Part shown: piece by piece, positions 1-12,452 of the stretch
Position numbering within the stretch: the stretch's first letter is position 1
Layout: every line of letters begins with the position of its first letter
NCBI GenBank assembly: GCA_033085395.1
Contig: JANQBS010000183.1
Location: 16,184-80,183, forward strand
Length of the DNA stretch: 64,000 nt
From: Xanthoparmelia taractica
Taxonomy: Eukaryota; Ascomycota; Lecanoromycetes; Lecanorales; Parmeliaceae
Direction of reading: 5' to 3'
Made by a program: the position numbers and the translations under genes
The notes under the pieces: generated by a model
Told to the model about the DNA's origin: nothing
Databases searched by the model: none
Seen by the model: the letters and a program-made list of their open reading frames with translations, nothing else

Positions 1-1
1 A

Positions 2-391
2 CACACTACTCTAGAATTTAAGGAGATTCGAAAGGAGTGGAAGCAACGTAAAAAGGAAGAAGACAACCAGCGCAAAGTCGAAGAAGAGAGAGCGCGCGCT
101 GCCAATGGAGGCAGCGAACCATCGGCCGACCCCAATCAACCTCCAGGGGGACAGAATTATCCCCCTGGACCTGGCCGGCCTCAACTACCTCCGATTGGAT
201 ACGCGCCAGCCAGTGGTCAAGTTCCAGCCGGCGGTTACCCGAGTGGGGTCGACCAGATGTACCAAGCTCAGGGAAATGGCCAGGTCTATCCTCAGTACCC
301 GCACTCGCCCTACGGGCAAGGGCAACAAATGCATGAAGTCCCTGAGTCCTTGGGGCGTGAACATGACGCTGACCAGCAACGCAGAAACTAA
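2..391 (+). CDS. C-terminal fragment of an unidentified protein with a charged helix and a Pro/Gly/Gln-rich tail
   Basis: An open frame enters from the left edge and stops at TAA 389-391, giving 129 residues with no start codon in the window. It begins with a Lys/Glu/Arg-rich stretch (EWKQRKKEEDNQRK and similar, about residues 8-34) likely to form a helix or coiled coil. A tail rich in Pro, Gly, Gln and Tyr follows, containing PQLPPIGYAP and PQYPHSPYGQ. Such tails are common in fungal transcription or chromatin factors. The composition vaguely recalls HMG-box proteins, but no DNA-binding domain is visible, so no function is assigned. The frame is favoured over a competing frame at 105-500 because it runs open from the edge and has a coherent composition. 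Confidence 0.6.
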   Translation, partial: HTTLEFKEIRKEWKQRKKEEDNQRKVEEERARAANGGSEPSADPNQPPGGQNYPPGPGRPQLPPIGYAPASGQVPAGGYPSGVDQMYQAQGNGQVYPQYPHSPYGQGQQMHEVPESLGREHDADQQRRN

Positions 392-1436
392 TATACTCAA
401 TCGCTATACTCCTCCGGGAATTGGCTTACTGTGCTCAAATGTATCCTTTTCTTCGATAATTCGCGGACGATATCGGAAGCGTCTAGTCAAAAGCATATAG
501 GTGGGAGCGGAGGAAAGGAGTACCTGATAAGGTGGTGGCTATCTGCAATCATAGCTTACGGTGTCATCATGCATTGGGCAGGGTAGTTGAGAGGGTGTTG
601 TCTTCGTCATGAGTTGAGTTGCGCAGCACGGGACGACGATTTTTCTTTTTTTTTCCCCCCCCCCTTCTTCTCTTCTTGCTGGTACGAATTTTGCTGTGCG
701 TTTTTCTTGTCTGCGGCAAGCACGCAGAAGTGCAAGCTCTCGAGGCCGATGGAATCAGGGTGTAAGAACCAGATGAATGAAGCCTTTTTCTTCAGCGTGC
801 GTGCACATACATACATGGGGGGTGGAGGCTCCTTATCGTCCCCTCAGTCGTTCTTTATTACCCAGGGAGCTTTTATGGATGGGCTGCAGATCGTATGCAC
901 GCGACTGGGCGGGGATGCTGTATGGAAGGCGGCTTGAAGCGATTCCAAATTAAAGGCATGCTATCGTGTGTGTGTGTGTATGTAGAGCGATAACCGGTAG
1001 GCTCACATACAGAATGAATTTTTTGATGTCGCCATTCGCAGCCCGATGGTTGGAGATTTTGGAGGTGAGGGGTTGGAGTGAGTGAGGAAAGGCAGGGAAG
1101 GGTGAGTGCCTATATACCTCAGCTTGGGTGTTCAGTAATCAATCAGCCTCTGCCCTATCGAGGTGACTATACTTCAAGGGCGATGGCTTCAACTTACGCA
1201 AAGCTACTGCGGTGCTACCTTAGCCATCATACTAAGGATACTAAAGAGTACTTTGGGGCAAGATCGGGCTGTTTGGGCCCGGGAAGCTGGGAATGAAGAT
1301 GCTTCTAAGCCTTATGTAGGGGTGGTGGGTAGCAGTGGCAACAGTGGTAATACAAAAAGTAGTGTGGAATCACGAGATATATCTGGCAGCGGACGCGAAG
1401 GAAGCTTTAGCCATGATGTGGTGTTTTATAGTAAGG

Positions 1437-1546
1437 TAATGGTGGTAGTATTACCTAGTAGTAGTGGGTGGTAGTAACTGGTGGTAGTGATAGTAGCAGC
1501 AGTAGCAGTAAGAGTAGTAAGGGTAGTAAGGGTAGTAGAAGTAGTG
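1437..1546. repeat. Imperfect AGT/GTA trinucleotide repeat
   Basis: The tract is dominated by GTA/AGT units with a few AGC and GGT variants. It is a degenerate microsatellite in the intergenic region upstream of the PPR gene. Its translation as poly-Ser/Gly is judged incidental. Confidence 0.8.
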
Positions 1547-1628
1547 TGTTGTATGTAACTCCGTACTTTCTACGCACGCCGTACGCGTCAAAGCATCTCG
1601 GGCAAGCTATGGGAACTAAAATGGGAGG

Positions 1629-1920
1629 CCTAAGGTACGAAGTACTTGGTAGATTGATTTATGGGCTTTCATTCCAAGGTACCTACCTTGGAGGACCTCC
1701 CTAAAGTACCTTACGAAGTAATCCTTGGAGGACAATAATAATCATCAGCATCATGATAATGATGATACTCGTAAATACTTCTACCCATCTACTCTGCAAG
1801 CTTAGACCAACTAACTCGGGAGCCAATACACAACTACCGTACTTCTTCTACCTTACCTTGGCTACGAAGTACCTTATTACTAGAGGCTACCTTAGCCAAA
1901 AGGCAAGGTAGAATACCTTC
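1629..1920. repeat. Cluster of short palindromic words (AAGGTACC / AAGTACTT type)
   Basis: At 1674-1691 there is a perfect inverted repeat CCAAGGTA-CC-TACCTTGG. At 1629-1649 the sequence reads CCTAAGGTACGAAGTACTTGG, and several TACCTT/GAAGTACC words follow up to about 1920. Related palindromes recur in other intergenic regions of the window (12663-12674, 18163-18172, 26187-26196, 39561-39574, 46523-46537). Function unknown. Confidence 0.6.
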
Positions 1921-2054
1921 GTATCTTTAATGCCTCCCTTTCTGCTTTGACTTAGCTCCCTCTGAAAGTCCGGAATCTCTTTCCCTTGCCCCCCTCCCCT
2001 CAAAACACCAAACCCACGTCGGCACGACCTCTTGACTTCTGACTGTCCTCTTCA

Positions 2055-4250
2055 ATGCGCCACTGCAGCGCTTCTATACGGAATTGTATACGCACCGTCT
2101 TCTCCAACGTCCGCAATAGCAATACCCCTTTTGTACTAATAACATCCCCTCCTCATCTCCTCCTGACCCTACGGGTAATTCGACATTCAATATGGCTTCG
2201 ACGAGGCTACACTACAGAGGCCTCGGGCACTCGAAATACGCCAGACTATACACCAGCACTACCTCCTCAACATCGATCCCCTGTCCGTCCCCCCAAGATC
2301 GAATCCTACAAAAAGTCGAACCTGGAACTCGAGTTACGTTGGCTGAAGGATCCCGTCAGGCTGGCAGATCACACTGTCAAGCTGTTGCGGGAAGATGATT
2401 TCCCGAAAGCACTGGAGATTGTCAGGCTAGCCAGCAAAGATGTAGAATGTACCGTCAGCTGGAATCATCTCATTGACTATGAGATGAGTAAAGCGAGGGT
2501 CAGCAAGGCTGTCAAGCTATACAATGAGGTAAGCTCGTGCCTGGTCCATTATTCTACGTATGTTGAAGCCTGACGCTTGCCAAAGATGAAGAAGCGTGCA
2601 CAGCTGCCAGATGCATATACCTTCACGATACTCTTTCGCGGCTTGTCCTGGTATTCTCATTTTTCCCAGTCCACCTCACGTGCTCTCTCTATATACCAAT
2701 CCATGTTCGCCGAAAACAGCCCTGTCCGACCGTCGATTATCCATACCAACGCGGTTCTCAAAGTCTGTGCTCTAGCACACGATATTGACGCCCTCTTAGG
2801 CATTGCTGCCGAGTTGCCTGTTCGTGGCAGTGGCGCACCAAACAACCTCACCTTTACAATCATATTGAACGCTATACGAAGTCAAGCATCTGCAGAAATC
2901 AGTTCGCAAAAAGCGACTTCCGGAGAGGAGAATTCCGAAAGAAACGAAAAATCTGCCCTGGCCGTTCAGCAAGGTCGAAGGCTCTGGTTGGAGGTTAGGC
3001 AACGCTGGATGAGCGGAGACCTACGCCTGGATGAGGAGTTTGTCTGCGCCATGGGAAGATTGTTGTTACTTGGGAATAAGGCTCAAGATCAAGACGACGT
3101 CCTTTCGCTGCTCGAGCAGACAATGGGTATCCCTCGTCAAATAGCCAGACCAGCTGATCCAGCTCTTTCGAGAGCTGAAGAAGCTCATGGACCTGACGAT
3201 GACTCGGAGCTCCCACTTGGTCCACCAGCGAACGTCGAGCTCGAGACTTTACTGTTGTCACCAAAAGAGAAAGACAACCCCCCCGCCCCGCCCAGCGATC
3301 CATTCGCTCCTCCTTCCAGCGCCGCTGGGCTGACTCAGTCAGCCGTCCGTCCCCACCGCAACACTCTCTCCCTTGTACTAGACGCCTGTATTCGTCTCAA
3401 ATACGTCCGTGCCGCCCAAAATTATTGGGGCCTCCTCACTTCGCCCGACGGCCACTACAGAATCAATCCCGATAGCGAAAACTACCACATGTATCTGCGT
3501 CTACTCCGTCTCCAACGATCCTCCAAACTCGCAGTTGAGCTCGTTGACGAAATGAGGTCTGGCAAATTGACCGGTAACGCAGATGCTGTGCAAACGAAGA
3601 CATTCAGAATAGCCCTGAGTTGCTGCGTTAGGGATATTAACAATAGGAACTCGATCGTTCATGCGGCAAAGCTGGTCAGGATGATGACGGACACCCTACC
3701 CCATCCCGACGCCAAGGCCCTGAGTATGTACCTCGATGTTGCGCTCAGCCAGAAGCCTCGAGATTGGCGCCTTATCATGGGCGTGATTCGCGGCACTGAG
3801 CTCGGAGTGAGGAACCTTCGCAGTCTACTGGCCTATGATCCCGCAGGGCCTCAGAAGCAGACCAATGAGGACGTTCTGGAGCTTGTGAGGGGACTCATCG
3901 GTGCGTTTGACGTGGTGCTGGACCTCGGTAATGAGGAACTCAAGGACGAAGAGAAGAGGAGATGCAAAGAGCAGAGGTTCACGCTAGCGGCATACGTTAC
4001 ACGGATGCACACCATTTACAAGCGGCTTGCGGTGAAGCGTGACAGCGTCAACGGTGGAAGACAAGGGTATGGCGGCAACGCTACACTTTTCGAGAAAAGC
4101 AGAAGAGTAAGGAGAGGTGACCAACACAACAAGGCGGACGGGCAAGGTGATGGTGATGAGGCTGCGGCTCGAAGGTCTGGGCATGGCGAATGGAAGCGGA
4201 GATGGAACACGAGAGGGAGGGTTGCCGAAGTGCGGGGAGGAGGAGGTTGA
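2055..4250 (+). CDS. Pentatricopeptide-repeat-like mitochondrial protein
   Basis: Model: join(2055..2528, 2586..4250), 712 residues. The 57-base intron has a GTAAGC donor, a CTGAC branch-like site and an AAG acceptor, and it keeps phase 0. The N terminus is basic and hydroxylated with almost no acid residues (MRHCSASIRNCIRTVF...), as expected of a mitochondrial presequence. Downstream helices have PPR character: PDAYTFTILFRGLS (about 167-180), PNNLTFTIILNAIR (about 245) and RPHRNTLSLVLDACIRLKYV (about 415). By family knowledge such proteins bind organellar RNA in mitochondrial expression or ribosome assembly. The exact ortholog is not recognised. The C-terminal 60 residues are Arg/Gly-rich and low-complexity, so the true end may be less conserved than the core. 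Confidence 0.8.
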
Positions 4251-5143
4251 GATGAAGTGATATAGTGAGGCCGCCGAATTCCCGAGGGGTACGAATAAGG
4301 CAGGAGCAGAAACATACAGGGTAACGCGGTGTGCTGGTTGATTCATGGCCACTGTGTATCTGTGTATACAGGTAAAGCAACTACTCAACCTGTACCTCGT
4401 ACCCCAGGTCCCATCATGAGTCCTACAGTATTATGCGAGTGAGCTAGAAGGGCAGAGCAGCGAGGATTGACGGCGGAGTATGAGGATATTATGGAGTGAA
4501 TAGACTCGACGTATCAAAGCAGCCCACACCGAGTGCTCCGTGGACATTGAGAATGAGCCGTTTCCTTTATGCAGATACTGATGGAGTTCAATCATATTGC
4601 TACCAAGGACGATTCAAAATGCGACATACTTGCTTGTCAAGCGAGTGCAATCCGACTTTGACCCCTTTCACATGGCACCTGAGCCTGTCATCGAGATGAT
4701 AAACAAAATACTACCTCTCCAGCCGCGAAATGCCGTGAGTCAAAAAATATCTACAATGCTTTCTCCTCGCATCCCCAGTCCACGCTATATAAGGAGACAG
4801 CTACTTTGCATCACTTGTATGGTAGGACGTCAGCACTGGCTTTCAATGATGAATGCCATGTGTCCTGATCTCTTGCTGAAGGCGCGCATTTTCCCCGCCC
4901 TCCCACGCCACGTCGTCTCCGCCTATGCCCCATGCTTAACGCCATGCGCTTTCAAGGTGCTACCGAGGAACCCAGAAGTATTCCTGGTTCGTACTGTCAC
5001 GATCGCTGTGGAAATGGTGAGAAGTGATATGCCATGAATGCCACGGTAATGCTTGCAAATAGTCATAAGACAACACATGAAGTACTAGAGGCCCTATTCG
5101 AAGGCATATGCGTCAGTCCTTGTTCTTGGACATTGTTAGTGGT
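4251..5143. other. Intergenic region between convergent genes
   Basis: This is the 3' space between the PPR gene (+) and the RING-LON gene (-). An open frame at 4597-5037 (+, 146 codons) has no recognisable domain, no obvious promoter and unremarkable composition, so it is not called as a gene. Nothing else is evident. Confidence 0.5.
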
Positions 5144-6942
5144 CTACGCGACGGGTTCTCCATCCGAGGTAGAAACGCTTTCTTCATCGTCAGAGTCTGA
5201 TGACTCGGTGTCACCCCTTGGTGTTGGACTTGGTCAGAGAGTGAGCAAACCCTGGTCGAACACGAGCGACAAGGGTGGGAGGCAAGTGGAAAATGGGGGT
5301 CACCTTACCATCTCTGAGCTTCTATGCGCCGCACCCAACGCGCCGTCATCTTCAGCCTCTCCCTCACGCTTGTCGTAAGTATCAACTTGTACTTTTCCTC
5401 CTCCCCAATCGGTAAGATGCTAGCGAACCAGTAGGGGAAAAGAGCAGGGTCATCTGGTGGAGGGCCGTAGGATGCAAGGACACCCTCGTGGAGCCAAGGA
5501 GCAGAGGCAGCCCGCATCCTTGCAATAAAGTCGGTGCCGATTTTAAGCAACTCCTGTGTCGACATGTGGTCGATCTGGCTTATCAGGTCGTGTGGTAATG
5601 GAGCGGGACCAGTAGTTTCAGTGGCCTCCACTTGCTCTTCCTCTGCCAGCGAGATATCGTCGAGGCGCTCGATATCACCCACGACATACCCGTCGAGCAT
5701 ACCCCAGTCCTTCACCCGGAACCTGGAAATCCCTCGGGTTTCAATCAGACTTCGGCCATCTGGCATGTATTCAATGCCATTGATTTGGACAAGAGTCCCA
5801 TACTGCAGGAACTGAACAGAGCCCAGGTTGCCTTGTGGAAGGGCCCCCCGATTGTACATCAGCATTCCGAATTTACCATTCCCGTTATCCATAGCACGTC
5901 TGATCATGAGGCGATAGCGGGGTTCGAAGATATAAAGGAAAGCGGGCATCGACGGATACGCGAGCGTGCAGACAAAAAGTGGAACGTTTCTTTCCCCAAG
6001 CATGGGCACTTCCTCCTGTGCAGCAGCTTCAGCCCTTGCGGCGACGAGATCCGGGCAAAGACTGTTTAGGAGCTTTGATAACGTCTTGTTACCGGGCACG
6101 TTCCGAACACCGGGTGGCATTGGAAGGTCCCTTCGGCAAATTGGGCACATCGTAGAATGGTCCAGTACACGAGCAACACATTTCCGACAGAATGTGTGTC
6201 CACAAGTCGTTGTCAGAGGGTCTAGCATGAGAGCATAGCAGACCTGACAATCCAGCTCGGTCTTTGCAGCTTCCTTGAGGTGGGCTAGCATGGTAGTGTC
6301 CAGATTTTCGTAGTTGTCTCCACTGGGTGACATTGTCTGGTAGGCCACCTCCGAATCGTACTTGAGTTCGCCGATCTCAGCCATTGTGTAGGTAGCGACC
6401 AAGCGTCCTCCGTTGAGGATCCTGGATGCCGGGTACCTAGGCTCCTTTGAGCTGTCAACCACATTCCTCCAACGGGGCCTCTCGTCCAACAGTGTCGGGG
6501 TGTGGCTTGTCAAAGGCCTGGCACGGGCGACCTCAATGCTCACTCGATCCACGACCTTGGCCAAAGTAACATCTTGACTGCAATCAGATAACGAGTGATC
6601 CTTGCCACATTCTTTGAATGGGCAGGTGAAGCCTTGTTGACGGTTGGCCGTCATGGGGTATGTAATTCCTGTCCTGATGTGAAGTTCTGGCAGGCAGGTC
6701 CGACATAATGAGTTGCCACAGGGCAATGTGAGAGGCATTCGGAGTGGGAGGGAGCATTGGGAGCATTGGACCAGGCGGATGATGGCACGGGCGTCACGGT
6801 GTGGGTTCACAGTGCTGAAGGTATTGGGCTTGACGGTCGCATCCATTGAAGCAATCAAGGCAATGGTGGAAGGAGTAGATCTGTCCTGGGTAGGTATCGC
6901 GACGGGTGCACCTGGGGCCCCTTGTCTTTGAAGGAGACTCAT
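5144..6942 (-). CDS. RING finger / LON N-terminal-domain protein (LONRF type)
   Basis: Probable E3 ubiquitin ligase with two RING-like zinc modules followed by a LON substrate-binding (N-terminal) domain. A degenerate RING lies near residues 60-115 (CSQC ... CGNSLCRTC ... CPFKEC). A classic C3HC4 RING lies near 230-270 (CQVC, CGHTFCRKC, CPICRRDL). The LON domain follows at about 315-535 (NVPLFVCTLAYPSMPAFLYIFEPRYR split over its start). No AAA or protease domain is present, so it is not a Lon protease. The main exon (5309-6942) ends at a donor GTAAGG just before an in-frame stop. I infer an 80-base intron and a terminal exon 5144-5228 encoding an acidic Ser/Asp/Glu tail (572 residues in all). 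Without that splice the protein ends at 5305 after 545 residues. The family assignment is strong; the last exon is an inference. Confidence 0.88.
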
Positions 6943-8423
6943 CTATACCGTTCTGTCTCCTCCATATGATGAGCCGATGGACTGGACCGAGTGGTTGTCG
7001 CCGTAAGCGGACTTGAGCCGGTTTGGGGGTTTGGGGAGGGGGACCCCAAAGGTAGTTGGACTGGCGAAGACTTGTTGTAGGATGTGGGTGTAAATGGTAG
7101 TTAGGTGGTTGAGATGCAAGGTCTGTGTTACCTTGTGGTTGCCGGCGGATAGGAGGATGATTGGGTATAGGTTGGCGGATGGTGTGGGAAGACTTTTGCC
7201 AATGTTTTGAAATGGTAGGGGTCAGTGAAGGAATTGGTAGGAGGAAGCTGAGACGAGTAGAAGCAAGGTGAGTAAGGTAAGTAAAAGAAGGGAGTGAGTG
7301 GTTTGAGTTGTAAAGTACGGGGGTACGACTTAAGTCTTGTCGAATTAGGGGCCGCCTTTTTCTTCTCTCCCTTCAGGAAATGGAGTGTATTTTTTAGGAT
7401 CTAGAGTGTATTATTTCAAAGGATACATGTGGGTATGTGACATGTTACAAGGAAAAAGTCAAAAGAAAAAGAAAAAGGAAAAAAAAATACTCATCACGAA
7501 ATTTCGTAATAATATATAATGATGATGATGATGATGATGATGATAATAATAATATTGATAATAATATTGATAATTACAATTATAATTATAATATCAAATG
7601 GATTTGACTTGTGGACATCCGGAATTCAACGAATCATCGGTCAAATCATTGGATAATGGATAATGGATAAAATGGATAAATATGATTTTACAAGGGTCTT
7701 CATAGTCCTTTCTCTCTAATCTATGACGCGAATCAAATCTTGATGATTCTCTTCAAAAAAGTCACTCTGGTAAAAAGCACCTTACGTTATTATCCTTCTC
7801 AAGGAAAGAGGATGATTATCATCTTTTGATGTAAATATCATCGTTACTTGTGGTGTGATTATCATTCATTCCCTTGGCTCATTATCATCCAACTTGCTTC
7901 TGTATATCATATATCCTCTCCTCCTCTGAGTGAGCCACACCTCCCCCCGAAAAAACCAAGGCTTAATGAAGCTAAGCTAAGCTAATCCCCCGCCTCGCTT
8001 TTGTGAGGACATACACGTACGTCGTCTGGGTACTTGAACGTAGAGCTTCGCTAATCGCTCATACCTAAGAATCATACTAAGTATGTAAAAGTACTATGGT
8101 AGAGTCAATTCACAACCATCCCTAACCATTCCCTTCGCCCATCATACTCACTACCCTCAGTTACCTGCCCCAAGTAAGACAACTTATCACCACTTACCAT
8201 CCACGTTGACTATACCAAAAAGAACAACCACAACAAAATCAATGGGTATAAGTTCCGCCAAGAAACACCATCGCTAATGTCAAATCAATATACACAAGCT
8301 ATCCATGAGCCACCTTTCTGGCCTTGACTAGCCGCCTTCCTTCCCACCACGTGGACCAGTAGTCACTAGTAATACTAGCCTTGCCCGGAAACCCTTTCTC
8401 TGCACCTGAAGCCTTTTGCTCAC
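6943..8423. other. Intergenic region with AT-rich simple repeats
   Basis: The proximal part (6943 to about 7350) should hold the promoter and 5' leader of the RING-LON gene. From about 7440 the sequence becomes AT-rich, with a GAT repeat at 7519-7542 that passes into AAT/ATT repeats up to about 7600. About 8100-8420 should hold the 3' end of the TORC2 gene. No open frame of note is seen. Confidence 0.6.
7519..7600. repeat. GAT/AAT microsatellite
   Basis: A run of eight GAT units passes directly into AAT and ATTGATAAT units. It is an intergenic simple repeat with no coding support. Confidence 0.85.
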
Positions 8424-11400
8424 TTATTCTTCTTCAAGCACTAATCGCCTCATCACGGTTTTGTCAAACAAATCAATCAAGAACCGACGAACCAGCAGGC
8501 GGAAATTGTGCTTCTCCACCATCTCCATGATTCGGCGAAAGAGGGCCACCGACGTGAACATGTCAGGTGCCTTGCTTTTAATGCCCAAGAGATCGCTCGC
8601 CGCTCTCTTGCTAAGCACTGTATTGCCAAGGTCGCCCGCCAGGCTGAGTATGCGAGCCTGGATGGGATCCTCGTCGACTTCTGTTATCTGCCTCCGCCTC
8701 AGTGACGGTGGCATTTGGTCTGCTGGTCTGGATACATTGGGAGATTGCATCGCGAAGATATCCTCCAGGTACGGTGGCAAGCAATATCCGAGTGAACGGC
8801 CGAGATGGTCAGTTGCTGCAGTCCAACCATGCTCCGTGAGAATCTCCATTCCATGTACACTGCGCGAAATCAAGCCCAGAACATAAAAGGCCGTGCCCCT
8901 TATCGTCATGACTTCGGAAGACGTTGCAATTCTTACAACCCATTCTACCACGTCTGTCTCTTCCAGGAATGATGCTCCCAGTTCCATAGATCCAACGTTG
9001 CCGACAGCCCACAGTGAGCCTTTGAGCTTAAGCATTGTCTCCGAATCCTCATGTTCAGCCCATGTCTCTCGGATGTTCGCAGCGAAGGCATCGAAGTGTC
9101 CTGAGTCTCGCAAGAGCCGACATCCCTCAACCGTCCTCGTGAGCTCTCGATAGAAATGCGGAGGGACAGTCCCGTGTTCCTGACTTCTCAGTTGCTCGTC
9201 AGCGCTAGACTTAGGTTGCTCTGGAAACACCATTAATGCACGAGACAGTGAGGCTTCCACCAAAGTAACGTAGGCATCATTTCGACCCTGTTGGCACGTC
9301 AGCGCTCGTTGTCACAGATTGCTAGCTCACTCACAAGAAACCAATCGTCCATCTCTTGGGTGATATAATCGAGGCCGTGAAGGTACTGATACCCCAGTGA
9401 CGTAGATAAGAAGCTGATAACTTAGCTTTAGACCTTTGATGGGAAAATTGTGCTACTTACCGAAGAAGTAAAGGAGCGCCAATGGCACCAAGATGATCCA
9501 AAGCTGGACGGCACCGGACGACGTATTCGAGCTGGGCTCTTTGGTTGCAGACCTGTTCAAGGATCTGGACCGCAATTTCACACACTTGCACTTCCGGATC
9601 GTAGAGCTGTGTGACCAAAAGACGGATAGCCCATTCGCAACCCTCCTGACTCAGGTCTTGACCAGCTCCTTGCGTCAAAGACGTTATGTACTTCCGTAAT
9701 AGCCTCGTGGAATAGATGCGAACGCTCTTCGTACAGGAAGTCAACGCTTTAGATAACATGACTCGTAGATGACTGTCCAACGAAAAGTCCATGTTGCTGA
9801 GAAGAATGCGTATGAGGTCCTCGCGTCCGTCAAGTTCCATGATATGATAAAACATGTTGATCATATGCCAACGCTCAATCATCTGAATTCCTTTGGCGTC
9901 ACTACTCAAAGCACCCAAGAGTGCGAAATACCCACCGGCCAATGTTTCTGAGACTCGATAAGGAGAGAAAAGCGGCTGTGTTGCCGTCAGGCCACTTGTC
10001 CTATCAAGCTGGGCAAGACACTCAGCCAATTGCCTCAGCAACTTACTCTCTGTCAAATATGCGATTCCTTCTTGGTTTTGTAGAAGCGTTTTCATTAAGG
10101 CGCATCCAGTGCGGACATAACGCTGGTTTGGCTTGGTGTTGCGCGCATCAGAGAATTTCCATTTGAACGGTCTGAAGAATCCAATCAGTCGCTTCATAAA
10201 TTTGCTTGCCTTGATCGACTCTTCAAGACGCTTGGAGTTGAGTAGTGGTCCTTCGATTAGATCGTTGATGAGATCCCATTTCCATTTCAGATAGTTAGCT
10301 GTTGTGAGGACCTGCGTTTCCAACAGAAGAGATCTAAACTGAAGCTCATCTATATCTACGGATAACTTGCTTTTCACAGTCTCAGAAGGTCGGGAGGAGC
10401 TGTTCGGATCTACTTGTCCAGTGGCGATGACCGATTGCTGCGCTTTCGATGCTAATCCGGAGCGCTGCAAAGTACGGTTGACACTGTCGATCTGGTAAAT
10501 CATTCCGCTAGATATGGGACCCTCCTGTTCTCCTTCTAGGACCGACGCTTCGAGGAGTCCCGGTAGCGCCTGTAGGTTAGCACTGAAAGTATTTGGCAAG
10601 CAACGGTCCGCCAGCTTCAAGACCTCACTTAGAAGCAAGGTAGCCTTTCTCCTCAACATGGCATCATCAGTATCCTCGATAAGTCCAGACAGAGCCTAGA
10701 CAACATATCAGTCGCGAAACCCCTTCTAGAATGGGTGTGGACTATCACCGCTACCAGGCCACATTGCATGAAAACAGCAAGCAGCAAAGCCGTAAAGTGG
10801 TCCATAAGGCTGAAGCTGCTTCCTTCCTCCAGATCAACTTTGAAGTGTAATTCCGTAGTGTCTGCCTTCAAATTTGCAACACGGCCATAGGTTGTCAATC
10901 GGCGGCCTGCCAGGAAAGATGATGTCCAGGAAGGAGGTTGTATGTGTAAGACTTCGAACAGCAGGTCTAAAATCAGATCCCTGGCTATTGGCACAGGGTA
11001 CTGTAATGATTGCAGCAAAGACCTTATTGCTGAGAAGTTTCTACTGACCGCTGTGAAAAGCCCTGACCATGATTTCAAGATGGCAGCCAGCAACTTTGCG
11101 CTCGATTTTAGCTTTTCCTCGTGGCCATGGACTGTAAGAGGATCGGTGAAAGGCGTAAACGCCGAGTCCAGCTCGTGACCGTATGGCAGATAGCCCCTTT
11201 GCTGTGGCTTGTCTAGCAAATGGAGGAAATTCATGGCCAAGCTTTCCGATCCATGATACGACCCTTCCACAAGAGCATCAGTGAGCGGCGCTATTCCTCC
11301 AGCGGTTACGATGATTGCCGGGTCTCGAAGAAGGATCTCGGATATCGTCAAAAGGCTTATGTTTCGAAGACGATCTTCATGGTACTCCGCAATAGAGACA

Positions 11401-12452
11401 ATAGTGCGGATGATGGCATTCGAGAGTTCCTTTATACCATCTTTGACGTCTAAGAATGCTCGAACAAATTTGAGGGCCTGTTCTCTTTCAATGCTAGCTT
11501 TACTATCCTTGATTAGCGATAGAATCACGAGACTGTCGGTATTCAGTCCACGGATCGTCTTCAAAGATTCTCGATCCGCAATCGCGTGTCTCGTAACTCG
11601 GTATCCTGCGGCAACAACCTCTCGGCTTTCACTGAGAAGCATAGTCTGGACTCTTAGACCAAACGTAGGCCAAGCAAGATCATACTTCAGAGTCGGGTAT
11701 CTCTTGAATAATTCAACAAGGCTGTTGGCTCGGTCAACATAGTAGTCAGGCTGCATACCCTCTGACTCCAAGGCCTGAAGAATCTCAGCGAGAATGAATG
11801 TTGGGGACTCTGACTCTTGTTCAAGCAAAGAGAATTGATCCCGTGATAATCTTTCATCCCTAATGGGCGATTTGAGAGGACTTCCTTGAAAGAGACCAGA
11901 AAGACGATCTCTTCCAGGCGTCGCTGGGCGTTTAGAGCGCTCAATCTCATTCTCCAGCTGGTAGTTCAGCTCTTGAAGCTTCCGATTGGATGAAGTGAGC
12001 TCAGATTCCACTTTCAGCCTCTGGTCCTTTGTCTGTTTGATATTCTTGGAGATCAAGGCCTCCAACAAGTTCTCTGAGCCGATCTTGATTTTGGTTTCCT
12101 TGTTGATCTTGTCTCGTAATTCGTGTTGCCGCTGCTCCGAAGATATTGCTCCCCCCATTCCAAAGTAGTCACCGCCGGTAACACCACCCAGGTCTGCTCT
12201 CGGGGTACCAGCTCGAGGTGTCGATACGGTCTTCAAGTCCGAGCTGAAGCTACCGGGAGGCTGCTGCCCTGACGGCGCAAGCGAGGCACCCCGGGGCCCA
12301 AAGGCAAGGGCATTGGCAAGCGATCGAGCGTCTTGTCCTTCTTTCGCACCATGTATTTCGCCGGGACCTTGGTGGGAAAGTGAACGGCCATGTCTGAAGA
12401 TGTTATTTTGTGTAGGCGTCACCGAGGAGGCCGGACCGTTGAATTGGCTCAT
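8424..12452 (-). CDS. TORC2 scaffold subunit, Rictor/Ste16/AVO3 family
   Basis: Model on the minus strand: 12452..10749, 10695..9461, 9413..9335, 9287..8424; introns of 53, 47 and 47 bases; 1293 residues. Rictor is the defining subunit of target-of-rapamycin complex 2, which phosphorylates AGC kinases and controls membrane stress responses and actin. Residues about 90-175 form a charged coiled-coil (HR1-like) segment. The Rictor N-terminal helical repeats follow (about 210-570, ...EILQALESEGMQPDYYVDR...). The highly conserved middle motif GYQYLHGLDYITQEMDDWF, continuing GRNDAYV, is created only when both small introns are removed (about residues 984-1010), which strongly supports the splicing. 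The C-terminal Rictor_V part includes GTAFYVLGLISRS. Divergent from the uricase gene. S. cerevisiae calls the ortholog TSC11/AVO3; S. pombe ste20. Confidence 0.93.

Larger units (their letters stand above)
392..2054. other. Intergenic region, low-complexity and palindrome-rich
   Basis: No supportable gene is seen. The stretch holds a pyrimidine tract (about 640-685), a GT microsatellite (about 968-980), an AGT/GTA trinucleotide tract (about 1437-1546) and a dense patch of short palindromes built from AAGGTACC, TACCTT and AAGTACTT words (about 1629-1920). Short open frames here are low-complexity and resemble nothing known. Confidence 0.6.

Noticed and set aside
587..937. 116-codon plus-strand open frame
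   Set aside because: It is created by a polypyrimidine tract and other low-complexity sequence.
4597..5037. 146-codon plus-strand open frame
   Set aside because: No recognisable domain or bias, and it lies in the 3' space between two convergent genes; treated as chance.
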